A DNA stretch of 64,000 nucleotides from Citrus sinensis (GCF_022201045.2 NC_068562.1:8972001-9036000), one strand, 5' to 3'. Shown: positions 50,880-63,421, counted from the stretch's first letter. Made by a program: numbers and translations. The notes: a model not told the origin generated them from the sequence alone.

Positions 50880-52322
50880 TTAATGTAACTTACGGCCTGG
50901 CCGTGAAATTTCATCCAGCCCCCCATATTTGATGTTTTTTATATTATATTTATGAATATTATAAAACTTTCTGATTTGGAAAATTTCGTTTAATCCTTTA
51001 CAATCAATTTTATTTTATTGAAATCCTAAAATACGAATTCGCTCCCTATAATTTAAATTCTCAAAATAACCTCATTTAATTAAAATTTTTAATTATCATT
51101 AATTGAATAATAATTATAATTATTATTTTATTATAATCATAAATATATTTATATTTTTTAAATAGATTATTGTTTTATTAATAACAAGAATAAAAATTAT
51201 TACAATTAATTAATCTATTAACAATAATTAATAATAATTTTTATTAAATTGTTAATAATAATAATAATTAATGATAATTAATAATAATAATTAATTTTTG
51301 AATAATAATAATTAAAATAAAAAATAATAATTATGATAAAAATTAATTAAGGATTTTATAGCAATTGGTTATAATTTGACTCATTCTAATTTTAATTCAA
51401 AGACAAAATAAACGCATAAATGATAATACAACTCATTCTAATTATGATTTCTTCAGTTCAAGTAAATAAATTAAAATGAAAATAATAATTATGATTAATT
51501 TAATAATATATTTTCTCAAATATTTATTTTTAATTTACTTTTTTTTAACAACCAATATATTTTCATCGAGTTAAAATTGATCTACATCTTATTCTATTGT
51601 AAGATTTTACAAAACGTGATTATTTTCAAAAGTTAAAAAATTCTACACACAGTCTCTCTCTCTCTCTCTCTCTCTCTAGAAAAGGTTTCAGAGAAAAATA
51701 AATAAATAAATAAACAAAATAACATTATAATTTATTTACTTGAACTGAAGAAATCATAATCAAAATAAGCTGTATTACTATTTATGTGTTTATTTTATTT
51801 TAGAAATAAAATCAGAATGAGTTAAATTGTAAATCAATTGCTATAAAATCCTTAATTAATTTTTATTATAATTATTATTTTTTATTTTCATTATTATTGT
51901 TATTATTATTCAAAAATTAATTATTAATAATAACTATCGTTAATTATTATTATTATTAACAATTTAATAAAAATTATTATTAATTATTGTTAATAGATTA
52001 ATTAATTGTAATACTTTTTATTCTTTTTATTAATAATAACAATAATGTGTTTAAAATATAAATATATTTATGATTATAATAAAATAATAATTATAATTAT
52101 AATTCAATTAATAATAATTCAAAATTTTAATTAAATGATGTTATTTTGAGAATTTAAAATTATAAGGGGCAAATTCGTACTCTAAGGTTTTAATAAAATA
52201 AAATAGAGTATAAGGGTTTAAACAAAATTTTTCAAATCAGAAAGTTTTATAATATTCATGAATATAATATATATAACATCGAATATGGGGGGCTAGATGA
52301 AATTGCACAACCATATAACTTA
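50880..52322. mobile_element. Fold-back element with about 595-bp inverted arms
   Basis: Left arm 50886-51480 and right arm 51721-52322 are reverse complements along nearly their whole length: the tips TAACTTACGG.../...ATATAACTTA, then AAATTTCATC, CCATATTTGATG, and near the centre CTTCAGTTCAAGTAAATAAA against its complement. A loop of about 240 bp holds a TC microsatellite. No coding sequence is present. The right tip ends 125 bp before the ATG of the isochorismatase-family gene, so it may form part of that promoter. A transcript through it would make a long hairpin RNA. Confidence 0.88.
51650..51678. repeat. TC dinucleotide microsatellite in the fold-back loop
   Basis: A perfect (TC)n run of about 13 units lies in the unpaired loop of the fold-back element. 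Confidence 0.85.
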
Positions 52323-52446
52323 GGCGGACCCTTAAAAAAATAGTAATTAATAAAAACAAGAAAAGACACAAGATACCGGAGAAGTACCTCCCAAACTCAA
52401 GACTGAACAGAAACTCCAGTTTCAGTTCCTAAGATTTTCAGGTGAC

Positions 52447-54875
52447 ATGGCGGATACCAAATTCAACAACACAGCTCTTCTAGTCATTGACATGCAGGTC
52501 CTTCTCTCTCTGTCTCTTTCTCTATATATATGCACAAAGATGAAAATTTCTTCAGTTTAATTTCATTTAAATTCAATTAACTTATATGGGCTTGTTTGTA
52601 ATTTGTAGAATGATTTTATACTTGATGATGGATTGATGAGAGTGGATGGAGGCAAAGCCATAGTTCCTAATGTAATTAAGGCTGTTGAAATCGCTAGGCA
52701 ACATGGCATTCTTGTTGTTTGGGTAATCTCCGTTCCTATCTTTCATTTCATTCCCACTCCGAGTTTTCATATCCTTATTGCTCTGTTTGTTTCCTATGAA
52801 GATTTAACCACCAACCAAAAGTTTAAAATTTGATAAGAGATTATTTGAATTTTAGACTAACTGAATATGCTTTCTAAGGGAAGCCTATTTACTAGTCAAA
52901 GTTTGATTTTGTAGCTGTTATTATATTTTTTGAGAGAAATTAATAATACTCTGAACCTTACTTATATCTATTGGAATGATTATTTTGTGCCTTATCACTT
53001 ATCAGTTTGATTTTAAAGATAAAGCTCATCACGGGGCATTTTTTTACGCTAAGGGTAAATAAAATATAATAATTTTTTTGGTGCATTTGTAGTAATTATG
53101 ATGAGATATATTGGCTAAAGGTTGTTCGTGAACATGATCCACTAGGAAGAGATGTTGAACTCTTTCGGCAGCACCTGTACTCTACAGGGACAGTGGGACC
53201 CACCTCTAAGGGAAGTCCTGGTGCAGAACTGGTAGATGGCCTTGAAATCAAGGAAGGTGATTATAAGGTGGTGAAGATGCGCTTTAGCGCCTTTTTTGCT
53301 ACCCATCTCAATTCATTCCTTCGAACTGCAGGGATTGATAGTTTAGTGATTGTTGGTACGTTAAATTTCAAGATTTGAGACCCTTTTGTTGATGTGATTT
53401 AATGCAGTGTTCTTGTGTAGAATAGTTGTGTGATTCATGTTGATCTCTATTTCTAGGTGTTCAAACTCCAAATTGCATCAGGCAGACTGTATTTGATGCA
53501 GTAGAACTGGATTACAAATCCATTACTATTATTGTTGATGCCACTGCTGCTGCCACACCTGAAATTCATGCTGGTACGTGATTTTCAGACACCTGGGTTC
53601 TTTTCATTTGATGTTTGCACCACCTGTTGTGTTCTTATGCAATACTTATCCTTGTTTTCTTTTTGGGTATTTGCCTCGACTGAAATGAGTCATTGATGAA
53701 AATAGCATTTTTCATATCTGAATTTGTATTCATACAAATTTTACTTCCACTGGGGATCTTTACTTGCGAACTAAAATTGTGAGTGCATGAAGCTTGATAA
53801 AAAATCCAATAGTAAATTTCATAAAAATTGCACTGCTTCCATTTGTTTCATTGTTGTCAGTGTTTCGACACTGTTTAGCGTACTAAGGTGACATATAGTT
53901 GCTTCTAGAATATGATTATGCAGCAAGCAAAAGTTTATGATATGAAGAAATGCTACTTTTGGTCGCCTTTGTATGTTTCCATAAAACAATGTTTTGGGTG
54001 TTGATCAGTCAACAATAGGCCTTTAAGCTTTTAGTGCTGGTATGGCATCAACAAACAGACTTCTTATGACATACATATAGATTAATGAGGGTATAGGATG
54101 TTTAGAAGAAGGAGCTTCTGCCTGAATTCTGTGCTGCAGCAAAAGTTGTTAAGTAAACTCACTTGCTTCGTTAATGAAGAATAATACTGGACTTCCCAAG
54201 TAATATCACAGTATTTCCATCCCAGGTGCTGATGTGGCACTCATCTATTGAATCATTAGTTTTGAACTTGTAGAATTACTTATCGCCCCCTCCCACCATC
54301 CAATGAATGAATACCACCTCACTTGGGATGGTAACATTTGGGGTACATGGGAAGTGTAGCATTAGTCAAAGTGAATTATGCCCATCCTGAGCTTCACTGA
54401 GGCTTTTAGCTATTGCGGATGAACTTAGGTTTCATTAGCACTACCTGTAAGGTCTGATATTCAGACTGCCGAAATGAGATAAACGATCTTTTAAAACATG
54501 GTGATTGAATGGATAGATGCTACTTTTTCCTATTTAAACCCGCATGTTTCTTCTTTAATACTCTTCCTCAGTGTCACTTAGCACTGTTATCTGTTGGTAT
54601 TCTTTTCCAGTCATTTAAAGAAACTTGGCAGAAAGAACTTTAGCCAAATTCGTTCTCTTCAAACCATACCATAAAATAGCAAATTTTATGAATATATGCT
54701 CTCTGTCTCTCTCATGCAACGCATCAAATTATGCTTGTCTTCATAGATTTTAGATTGGAAAATGTTATGACTAATGATGACTTCTAAATTTTCTGAAACA
54801 GCCAATATTTTTGACATGAAAAATGTCGGCGTTGCTGCCCTATCATTACAAGAATGGTCCGAGGCTGACTGGTGA
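52447..54875 (+). CDS. Isochorismatase-family hydrolase (At3g16190-like)
   Basis: Five exons (52447-52497, 52609-52722, 53121-53355, 53457-53573, 54802-54875) join in frame to 196 residues, the usual length of the family. The nicotinamidase-type triad is visible: Asp15 in LLVIDMQ, Lys107 in VVKMRFSAFFAT and Cys140 in GVQTPNCIRQT. The fold is a soluble Rossmann-like hydrolase; bacterial relatives cleave isochorismate, nicotinamide or ureidoacrylate. The true plant substrate is not known to me, and the Arabidopsis relative is described as a probable inactive nicotinamidase. The C-terminal MKNVGVAALSLQEWSEADW is typical. The first exon is only 17 codons, with a donor straight after the catalytic Asp motif. 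First of three tandem copies and the only complete one. Confidence 0.94.
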
Positions 54876-56356
54876 TTGTGGATTGATCTGGTGTTACAGC
54901 TGTTTACACAGTGGTGCCTGAATCATGTTAGATTGTATGGGTACATGATATATACCTGCTTGTTTTGTTTGAACGGATGTGCTGTGTAATAATTTGGTCA
55001 CTTCCCACCATAATCAGCTCATTGTGTTTCTGAGGAAACAACAGGAATGTACCAATAGTTGTCGAGCTAACATTGTAAATAGATTCAGGATTGACCCCTC
55101 TGTCAAACTCTGTTTACTTAAATCTTAGCTTTGTTAGAATTGAAATGCAACTCTGGTGAATTATTGGATGTTTGTGCCTAAAGTCTAGGTTTTGAATCCT
55201 TTTGATAATTCATCTAGGATTTTGATCCGAGTTGTTTGCTTAAACATTATTTGTTTATCAAATGTGAATCGTATGTCGAATTTAAATGACTTGGCATGAA
55301 GTATGAATTTGTAACAGTATGTCGTTGTTAGCGCGCCATCTACTGCATTGCATGGTTGACAATGAAGCTACATTGCCACTCAACATTCAAACAAAACATG
55401 TTGAACATAATAAGTTTTAATCTATAATGTGAAGCATATCGTTCCTCTCTCATCATTGTTAAGAAGAGGCACAAAATTGGTTGTTTAAAATATGAGTGGA
55501 TATGATTTTATATACTAGAAATTAACACCAAATTTCTAGAAATGAAAATGGAGTTGTAGTCTTGTAGACTTTGGCACAATGTAAAGTTGTTTGAGTTGGA
55601 TGCTAAAACGACGGGAAATTATGTGTATGCAAATATTTACACAGCTATTTAGTTAGTTATACGGAGCTCTAGCTGCCAGAAAATCTGTATTTAAACCTTA
55701 CGGATAGAACGCGCAATTTATTCACCTCAAAAATCTTCTATTTTAGATGTATAAATATTAAATAATTAAATACCACTAGTTATTCTATGTACCATATGAA
55801 TCATATATTCATATGCCATTTCTCGGATCCAAAAACACAGCTCTCTTGCTCTCTCATGCATAGATAATTTCAAAGCCTAGACTTCAATTAAGATGTGAGA
55901 AGGTGCCCTCCGTTGAACTAAAGAGTAGTTGTCGGCAAAATTTATTGTCAAATCATCAATGATTATCGTAGACCAACATTCCCACCGACTACACATTAAA
56001 AATCAATAAATAAACAAAGAACCTCAATATGCAATTCGATCGTTACACTGGAATGACCCTACAGAAAAGTAAACAAAGTCCAAAAATCAGTTTCATATTT
56101 CCAACTCTGTGGCTTTAAGAATATTGCCCATATACCTAGTGAGTATTAATTTAGAACAGGTAAAACGTTGAAAGTCATTCATTTTTTGGTTTTCAGACGA
56201 CTTTTCCAATCATTATCTCGTCTTTGATATGTACTGATGGATATAAAACCTAACAGTCACTGAGTTTCATTATAATCAGGTTCAAAATTTTCAGACACAT
56301 AAAAGGCTAGCCGGCTAAGCAGTACTAGCATTTGGAAACTTTTTGCATTATTTGAT
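54876..56356. other. Spacer between the first two isochorismatase-family copies
   Basis: Starts with the 3' UTR region of the first copy; the rest is AT-rich with no recognised gene. Confidence 0.5.
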
Positions 56357-57206
56357 ATGGCACATCAAAATGGGAAAAACACTGCTCTCCTAGTTATGGA
56401 CATGCAGGTCTCTTGTCATATATATAGAGATAAGAAGCACATTAATCACTGATCTATTCATTTTTCACTTTATTTGAATTTTTATATTTTGGGTTGTTTG
56501 CGTTTTGTAGAATGATTTTATAGCGGATGATGGGTTGGTGAAAATGGACGGAGGGAAAGCCATACTTCCTAATGTTATTAGGGCGGTTGAAATCGCCAGG
56601 CAGCGTGGGATTCTTGTAGTTTGGGTAATCTTGCTAGTTCCGATATTATTTCTTTGATCGTAGCGTTAATTGTTATTGCTCTGTTTGTTTCCTGAGAAAA
56701 AATATACGTACATGCATATCACTGGATATTTCAGCTTTCCACAGTATTAATACATGAGTGAGGAGCACATGCGTTCAGAGGAATGATAAAACTTAAAACC
56801 AAAGGCTGCTTCATATGCCAATTTCCTTGTGCAGCAAGAAAAATGTTGTTAGCTTTGAGCCATATTTTCTTCATGTTAATCAATCAAACGTTGAATTTTT
56901 TGAAAATAAAATCTCAAATCTTGTTTCTATGTTGCATATGCTTGTGTCGATGATGATGGTGATGAGAAAAAGTATGGCATTTTAAAGGTTGTTCGCGAGC
57001 ACAACCCTCTAGGAAGAGATGTTGAACTCTTTCGCCGGCACCGGTACTCTCCGGGTAAAGTGGGCCCTGCGGTAAAGGTAAAGGGAAGTCGACTTCAACT
57101 TGTAAATTTTCTCTACTTTTGCACAGCAAACATTGTCGACATGAAAAATTTTGGAATTGCAGCACCAACCTTAGAAGAATGGTCAGAGAGGGTAGCTGAT
57201 GCTTAG
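56357..57206 (+). pseudogene. Shrunken tandem copy of the isochorismatase-family gene
   Basis: Exons 1 and 2 (56357-56407 and 56511-56624) are intact copies, with Asp15 kept in LLVMDMQ. Exon 3 survives only as its first part (56988-57054, VVREHNPLGRDVELFRRHRY) and is followed within 75 bp by the last exon (57127-57206, ending FGIAAPTLEEWSERVADA). All the DNA that encoded the catalytic Lys and Cys is gone. A donor at CCGG|GTAAAG would join the remaining exons in frame and give a 103-residue product, so a short protein could be made, but it cannot be a working hydrolase. It may be a true pseudogene or a gene for a dominant interfering fragment. Spacing and intron positions show it came from tandem duplication of the upstream gene. 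Confidence 0.82.
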
Positions 57207-59136
57207 CTTCATTTGATCAACAGAGACGCGGGACCAATTTACAATTGGCCTGAAGCCCCTGTTTCATGTTATCCTGAACGCATCAATGAATGGAGTTGAC
57301 TAGTAAATCTTGCAGAATCCAATGAGGTCGAAGTGTAAAAGAATTGATTTAGACTTTATTCACCCTCCTATCTTATAAAGACAATAATAATTTGTTAATT
57401 AAAAAATTATATCTACATTTCAGGAGAAGAAATTAGACATTATATAGTTTTGGGATCTATCCATCTACATTATTTAAAAGAGCCATCCGAAATATATGTT
57501 AATAAACAAAGTAGAACAAATTATACATACAAAAAAAAAGAAAGAAAAAAAGGTACACATACCGATGGATACATATAATCTTCAAATTCGGTGCCCATGA
57601 CTGATGTAACGTTCGGATGCGCGAATCACGTGGTTCGCATTTTATAAGGTTGAGAAAAGATTTTCCATTGATTCGTCGGGCCCGTTGGCTTGCAGCTGAC
57701 TCCATATTAATTCAACCTTCAGCTGATATTGAAATTTATAAGCATACTGGAGTCTTCTGATGATGACCACTGCGGCCTCGGCCTAATGGCAGGAGGCACA
57801 AATTTATGTGACTTATATATGTACATACATTTGATATTATAGACGGGGTAGATATCTTTTCAAATAGTAATGAGAATAAATTTTTGAATTGGTCTTGATG
57901 GACTTCTAAATTATACTTGAAATAGTAATATCTTTCATATTATAACCGATTAAAAAGGAGATAAAATGCAGAGGATATAAACTAAATGTTTTAGCAAAAT
58001 GATATAAAGAATACATGATTTTTCACTGCAAAATCAGCAAAAGATAGAAGAAATGCGCAGCCCTTTGTAATATAGATAGTAGCGAACAGTTGCATCTACA
58101 GGTGCAACATTTTGTGACTCAATTGCCCAGTTTTGCTCTGAGGTAGTACAAGAAGGATATGCATCAAATGGTAGCATTTTGTTTCTTCTCCTCCATTATA
58201 AGTAGCAACCTTATCACCACGCTATTTAATTTCTTGGAATCTTCACCCACTGCAGCCTCCTGTAAGTTGATGCTTGAATATTTAAAAGGGTGTGGTTACT
58301 GTGGTTACATTTCATAATAATGAAACTTACATCCACTCGAGAGTTGTTCCCAATAATTTAAGAGTATTTGAAAATTAAACTCTTGAACGGATGTAAATTA
58401 CATTATTATTTAGAACAACTATTTAAAAGCAGCTGCTTCCAACCTACCGATCCTCATTCAAGTCATTTTATCAAATATCAAACGCTTATCATTTTAACTA
58501 TGACTAATGCTATTTTTATAACTATAACTATATAATTATACACACACACACACATAAAAACTAGGAGTAAATGCTACACTTAATAGTGGGATACATAACT
58601 TGTATCCAAGTGTTATGACTTCTTACATGTCAATCATTAGTAGTTGCTGTAAAAGTACTGGTATTTGAACCAAGAAGACGTCACCAAAATAGAATAAAGG
58701 TTATTGTTTATGTTACAGTACCACTATAACACACAAAAAGAGGACACTACTAATATTATAGTAATGTCATTTTCATTTTAGTGGTATCTTCTTGATGGTC
58801 AAATATTATTTTTCGCTAGTGTAATATTATGATAAGCAAAATATTAGAGATATATCATTTGTAATACAAACTATGTATTCCAAATAGTTAAATATTTCCA
58901 AGAACTCCATGTACAAACAAAACAAACAAATTTTAATAGTGTGGCTGGTCACTTGCTTTTATAGAAAAGCGCGACATATATGGAAGAATTTTTCTGATTT
59001 TTTACAAAACTTAAAATAATAATCAATTTTTTTTTTCAGCATGTAAATGGATATATTATCTTACAGTGTAGCTAGCTACAAATACCAACCAAGCTTCAGT
59101 TCAAGAGCAATAGCAACTCTGTAAAGCATTATTGAC
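57207..59136. other. AT-rich spacer
   Basis: 3' flank of the shrunken copy, then AT-rich DNA with a CA microsatellite at about 58541-58553. No gene seen. Confidence 0.5.
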
Positions 59137-59187
59137 ATGTCACATCAAAAATGGAAAAGCACAGCTCTTTTAGTTATTGCCATGCAG
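59137..59187 (+). pseudogene. Solo exon 1 of a third isochorismatase-family copy
   Basis: Seventeen codons, starting MSHQKWKSTALLVIAMQ and ending at the same CAG|GT donor, match exon 1 of the two upstream copies. The catalytic Asp is replaced by Ala (VIAMQ). No further exon follows; a TA microsatellite starts 4 bp after the donor and NHX-like sequence begins within 500 bp. It is a relic. Confidence 0.85.
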
Positions 59188-59649
59188 GTCTATATATATA
59201 TATATATATATGGATCCCTCTACGTTTATTGTAACATACAATCGATGAAAAGATTGGTCGGTCAATAAACGCTTGCCAAGTGGATACATAAGTGATAAAA
59301 TTACACTGATTTAAACGGTCGAAACCGGTCACCAAAAACAAGCAACGCGAGATACTCCCTTCTACAGCCGGTCTTGACTGGCGTAACGGTGTCGTTTTCA
59401 CCTTCAAATTACCCATCCCTTCCAACTTAATCCAATCGTCGTCAAAATTCAATCCTCCACCACCGAAGTCGTTACGGCTCACAAGAGAAGAAACGTGACT
59501 GATGCTTGGTTAAATTTTCTACTTATTTTCAGAAACTATTTTCTTTCTCCCTTTTTGGTTGGTTGTAACGCTGATGTTCTTTAATTACTTGAAAGTAACA
59601 ATTTGATTGGATGAATTTTAGGGCTCGAAAGTTGGGACATCAGGGTATA

Positions 59650-61195
59650 ATGACGGGAGAGCCATTGCAGATATCTCAGGCGAACGATCCTCGTGGAAGT
59701 CCCGCAAAGGAGCAGCAAGCCGCTGGCGTTGGCATAATCCTCCAGATCATGATGCTTGTACTCTTTTTCGTCCTCGGCCACGTCCTTCGCCGTCACAAAT
59801 TCTATTATGTTCCGGAAGCCAGCGCTTCTGTTCTCATAGGTATTATTTTAATTACTTTTATTCCCTTTATTTTCTTTTTCTTTTTCTTGCTAATTTTACT
59901 TTAATTGCTGGCTGAATAATTATCCTTACATCGTATATTTTTCAGGTTTAATTGTTGGTGCACTGGCTAATATCTCTAATACTGAAACAAATATTAGGTA
60001 TTCATTTTCTTTTAATGAATTAATGTCACTGGATTTTCCATTTTTGCTTCTATGATGTGATCCTAAAACTCTAGTTGCTCAGGTACAACCTGTCTCGTCA
60101 TGATTTTGTTTTCCTGGCAGAAACCTTTTTTTTCTAACTTTGGAGCCATTGTGACATTTGCTATTTTTGGAACCTTTTTAGCTTCAATGGTCACGGGTAT
60201 ACCAGTTAGTGTCCTCTTTTTATTGTGCTCTTCATTTTGTTTTTGGGCTATTCCAATGATATGGATTTGCATGTGGCTTAAATTCGATGTTTCATCTACT
60301 TTGGTTTTCATTATCTGTATCTGATTTTTTTTTCTTAATGGTTGGTGTGCGTGTATGGTGTTTGTAGTTAGTTCCCATCTGATGCATTGGTTTTTGGGGA
60401 ATCTGTTTTGAACAATGCAGCAAGTCTTTGTTGATAGCTATGATGTCCAATTTTCTTGCGAGTGAATTTTCTGTTTTATCCTAATAAACATTTAACGTGT
60501 GAGAATTGATCTTTTTCTATGTGTCACAAATGGTAGATGGCGATATCCTTGTACCGGTATGTAAAATTTGCATTTGTCATAACCAGTTAGTTCATTATGT
60601 GGGTTAAGATTTGGGATTGAAGTAAGCTGTTCTTGATATGTAGGGCAATGTCCTTAGTGAGAAGTCATGCTTCATTTGGGCAAAATTTCTTTATGGTGAT
60701 TGTCAGGTTTCTTGAGACCTTTGTTGGCTCAATGTCTGCAGGTAGTTTTTTCAATCTGTCTTGCAGTTTTGCCAAAAATTATACTTTATGTTATAATTTA
60801 TACCCTCTATAGTTTTGGGTGTTCTGCTTTATATTCACTGTGAATTTTGCTTAGTTATCCTGTTCTGGCCTTTTTTCATGCTCTGGTTATCGTCGTGTAT
60901 GACAAACAGTTATAGTAAAGTGAGAGCTAGGCCTTATTCCTGCTTAGGAGCCATAGATATAGATCCTATATCAATAATGCAGTATTGCTATATTAATCCC
61001 TTTTTTCATTAGATTATTAATAATGCAGTATTGCTTTGCAGGTGTTGGAGTTGGATTTATTTCTGCTTTGATATCCTTTTTTTTTTGGGGCTTTATTGAT
61101 TAAATTTGTTGCACTGACTTTTATCTATTAGAATGTTTTGTGAAACCTTAATTCCCTGAACCTTTTCAAGTATGCCAGATTGGATATTGACAAGT
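59650..61195 (+). pseudogene. NHX5/6-type endosomal Na+/H+ antiporter, decayed
   Basis: Pieces appear in the order of intact NHX6. Exon 1 (59650-59839) starts [13 protein letters not shown] and has the first membrane helix [20 protein letters not shown]. Exon 2 (59946-59997) reads GLIVGALANISNTETNI. The next exon, for the WFNFHEEFFFLFLLPP segment, is absent, since only 123 bp separate exon 2 from [19 protein letters not shown] (60121-60196). Then come a partial LVFGESVLNNA at about 60380-60419, with Asn where antiporters have the essential Asp of the LNDA motif, [20 protein letters not shown] (60644-60741), GVGVGFISAL (61042-61070) and KYARLDIDK (61168-61194). More than half of the roughly 530-residue protein is missing, including the later helices. 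Intact relatives exchange Na+ or K+ for H+ in Golgi and endosomes. The first exon looks undamaged, so a short transcript is possible. Confidence 0.85.
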
Positions 61196-61343
61196 GAGTA
61201 CTGCATATTATTATTTATTCTAAGGCCAAAAATCCATCGTGCATAAGAAGATCCTGATTAAAACATTTTGCTGTGATTCTCTTTTCACTAGCCAGAACTT
61301 AGAGTGTTGTCTCTTTGTTCTTTTTCCATATTTCTCGTAATTA

Positions 61344-61650
61344 GATAGTGAGGGAATTTGAGGATTGGACTAAGAAATCCTCGAGGATAGATAGTGACTT
61401 ACAAACTGTTGAAATGAAGATGCAAAAAATTTCCAGATCTGTCAAAGAGATGGAACTTGCACAGCAGGCTGTGTACTCCAAGAAAAAGAAGGTCTCTTGG
61501 AGCTGGTAGAAAAGGGAAAAATTGCAGCAAGAACTGAGAAGAGCGGACAAAATGCGAGTATCGACGGTTGCAGCCACCGAGATGAAAATCCAGCTGTTGG
61601 AGCACATAAAAAGTGATCGGAAATTGTTCTCGCTTATTTTTCAGGATATG
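61344..61650 (+). pseudogene. Fragment of a coiled-coil protein gene
   Basis: After a splice-like acceptor an open frame reads REFEDWTKKSSRIDSDLQTV, then MQKISRSVKEMELAQQAVYS. One in-frame TAG follows (at SWSW), after which the same frame continues KREKLQQELRRADKMRVSTV and ends near 61650. The pattern of charged heptads is a coiled coil. I do not recognise the parent. It directly follows the NHX relic in the same orientation, so it is either an inserted fragment or the 3' part of a fused decayed locus. Confidence 0.45.
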
Positions 61651-63421
61651 TAGAATACTTGTGTAGAGAAAAAATGGTCTGATTCTTCCATTTATTTATC
61701 GTACTTAAATGGCTACTTCAGTTAGCAATGCTAATTTGATTTTTTAATTATGCCAATGTGAATTATTCCTTGTTGTAGTTGCGCAATTTTTGGTTGTATC
61801 AAACCTTGATTCAATTAGCAATGTGTGTAGATGTACTAGCTGGTAAGTGTTGGAAAGCCAGAATTAATGTTTGCAGAAGAATTAAATAATAATGGCATTT
61901 GAAATTTGCATTATACACTTGGACAAAAATTTATGCTTAGGAAATTAACTGACTGTTTCCATATAAAAATCCGATCTGCAACCAGCAACCTCTATAGTAA
62001 CAAAAAAAAATTTGCAACATTGTCATCGTTTTGAAGAGGTTACAAGGTAGTAGTGCCAATAAATCCCCAGGAATACATGCTCAACCACCTAATAATAGTG
62101 TTGATATCAAGAAAAGTTTAAAAAAAATTTCAGCAAAATCCAAGGCATCCAGCCATCTTACTCCGAGCATGAAGGTCTGCAAAACTTGAAATTTGAATAA
62201 GAAAGCAGAATTTCAACATCAGCTGTAATGGTTGATGCAGAAGAATGTCGTTTGTGTGTATTCAGTGTTATTAATCTGCAGTTGTCATCAATTATACGGA
62301 ACTATGAAGAGAACACTCCCTTAAGTGGTAAAAGGACACAGCAAGATAATTAGATTGAAACATCCAAAGTGCAGATCACAGCACCATGCAGAGACATGAA
62401 GTAGTCAAGACAATTTTAAATTTGAAGTCTTTTAGGGAAAAGCACGGAATTGTAGCCATACTGAAGCTTCTGCACAAAATCATGTAAACTAATATATGTG
62501 ATTGGTCATGAATCAAATTTAGGGCTTTTCAAACTTCAATATAACTTTAACGTACTCTTCTTCCACACAGCTTAATTGAGGACACATGTGAAATTGTTAG
62601 CTGGCAGCTGTAGTAAACTAGGAAGTAGATAATGGTAGATCAAACAAATTACATATAGTTCTGCATGAACAATGAAGTTATTAGTGGATTAATCGGTTAG
62701 AATAGTCTTCAATAGATATTACAAAGAAAATGGAACAAATGGCCACCTGAGTCAGAGATGTTTAGCACCGGCATGATGGAACATTACAATAAGGATATAT
62801 GCAGACCGGATTTATAAAATATGGACAGCAATAGAATGTTTAAAAAGATAAAAAGTTGCAAAGACAGAAGCCAAAAGTAATAAACTATACCACTGAAAAA
62901 TATTAGCATATTAATCAAAAACAGCACGTGTTGGTAGATATCTGATTAAGTAGCAACTAAGAAATTTAAGTTATGTTTCCACCATAACTGATATGTATGC
63001 CACAACAATTTCACAAAATGAAATAACATTTACAAGAGTATATATCTTATCATCCCACATCAAAAGCCAGGTAATTACAGGTTAAATCCTAGATTACAAA
63101 TGCTTCAGAATAACATAGAAAAATAACAGGGCATGGCCCCGGGACAAGGATGACACACACTAATCGAGAAATAGTCCAAGAATACAAAGGTTTCCAGCGT
63201 CATTACTAGTCTGTGCTTCATTGAGAGATATAAATTGCAGTTACTGAAACTTCTAAGCAGCAAACAAGTAAAGAATGTTATGTATCATTTTGATGCAGTA
63301 CCGCAATACAACATGATGTCATAATCAAAATGTAACACTTAACCCTTCAGGAAAGAACTGATGTCGCCACAATGATACAAAAGTATGGGGAAATTCACAA
63401 TAAGCCCCGTCCACTGGTTCA
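61651..63421. other. Gene-poor interval near the right edge
   Basis: No intact gene. A minus-strand acceptor at about 62178 followed by LHARSKMAGCLGFC and a stop may be a terminal exon, but it is too short to trust. The interval may be intronic or 3' DNA of a minus-strand gene entering from the right. Confidence 0.35.

Noticed and set aside
59174-59482. Minus-strand 102-codon frame
   Set aside because: Antisense to the leader region of the NHX-like relic with a low-complexity end; no family resemblance.
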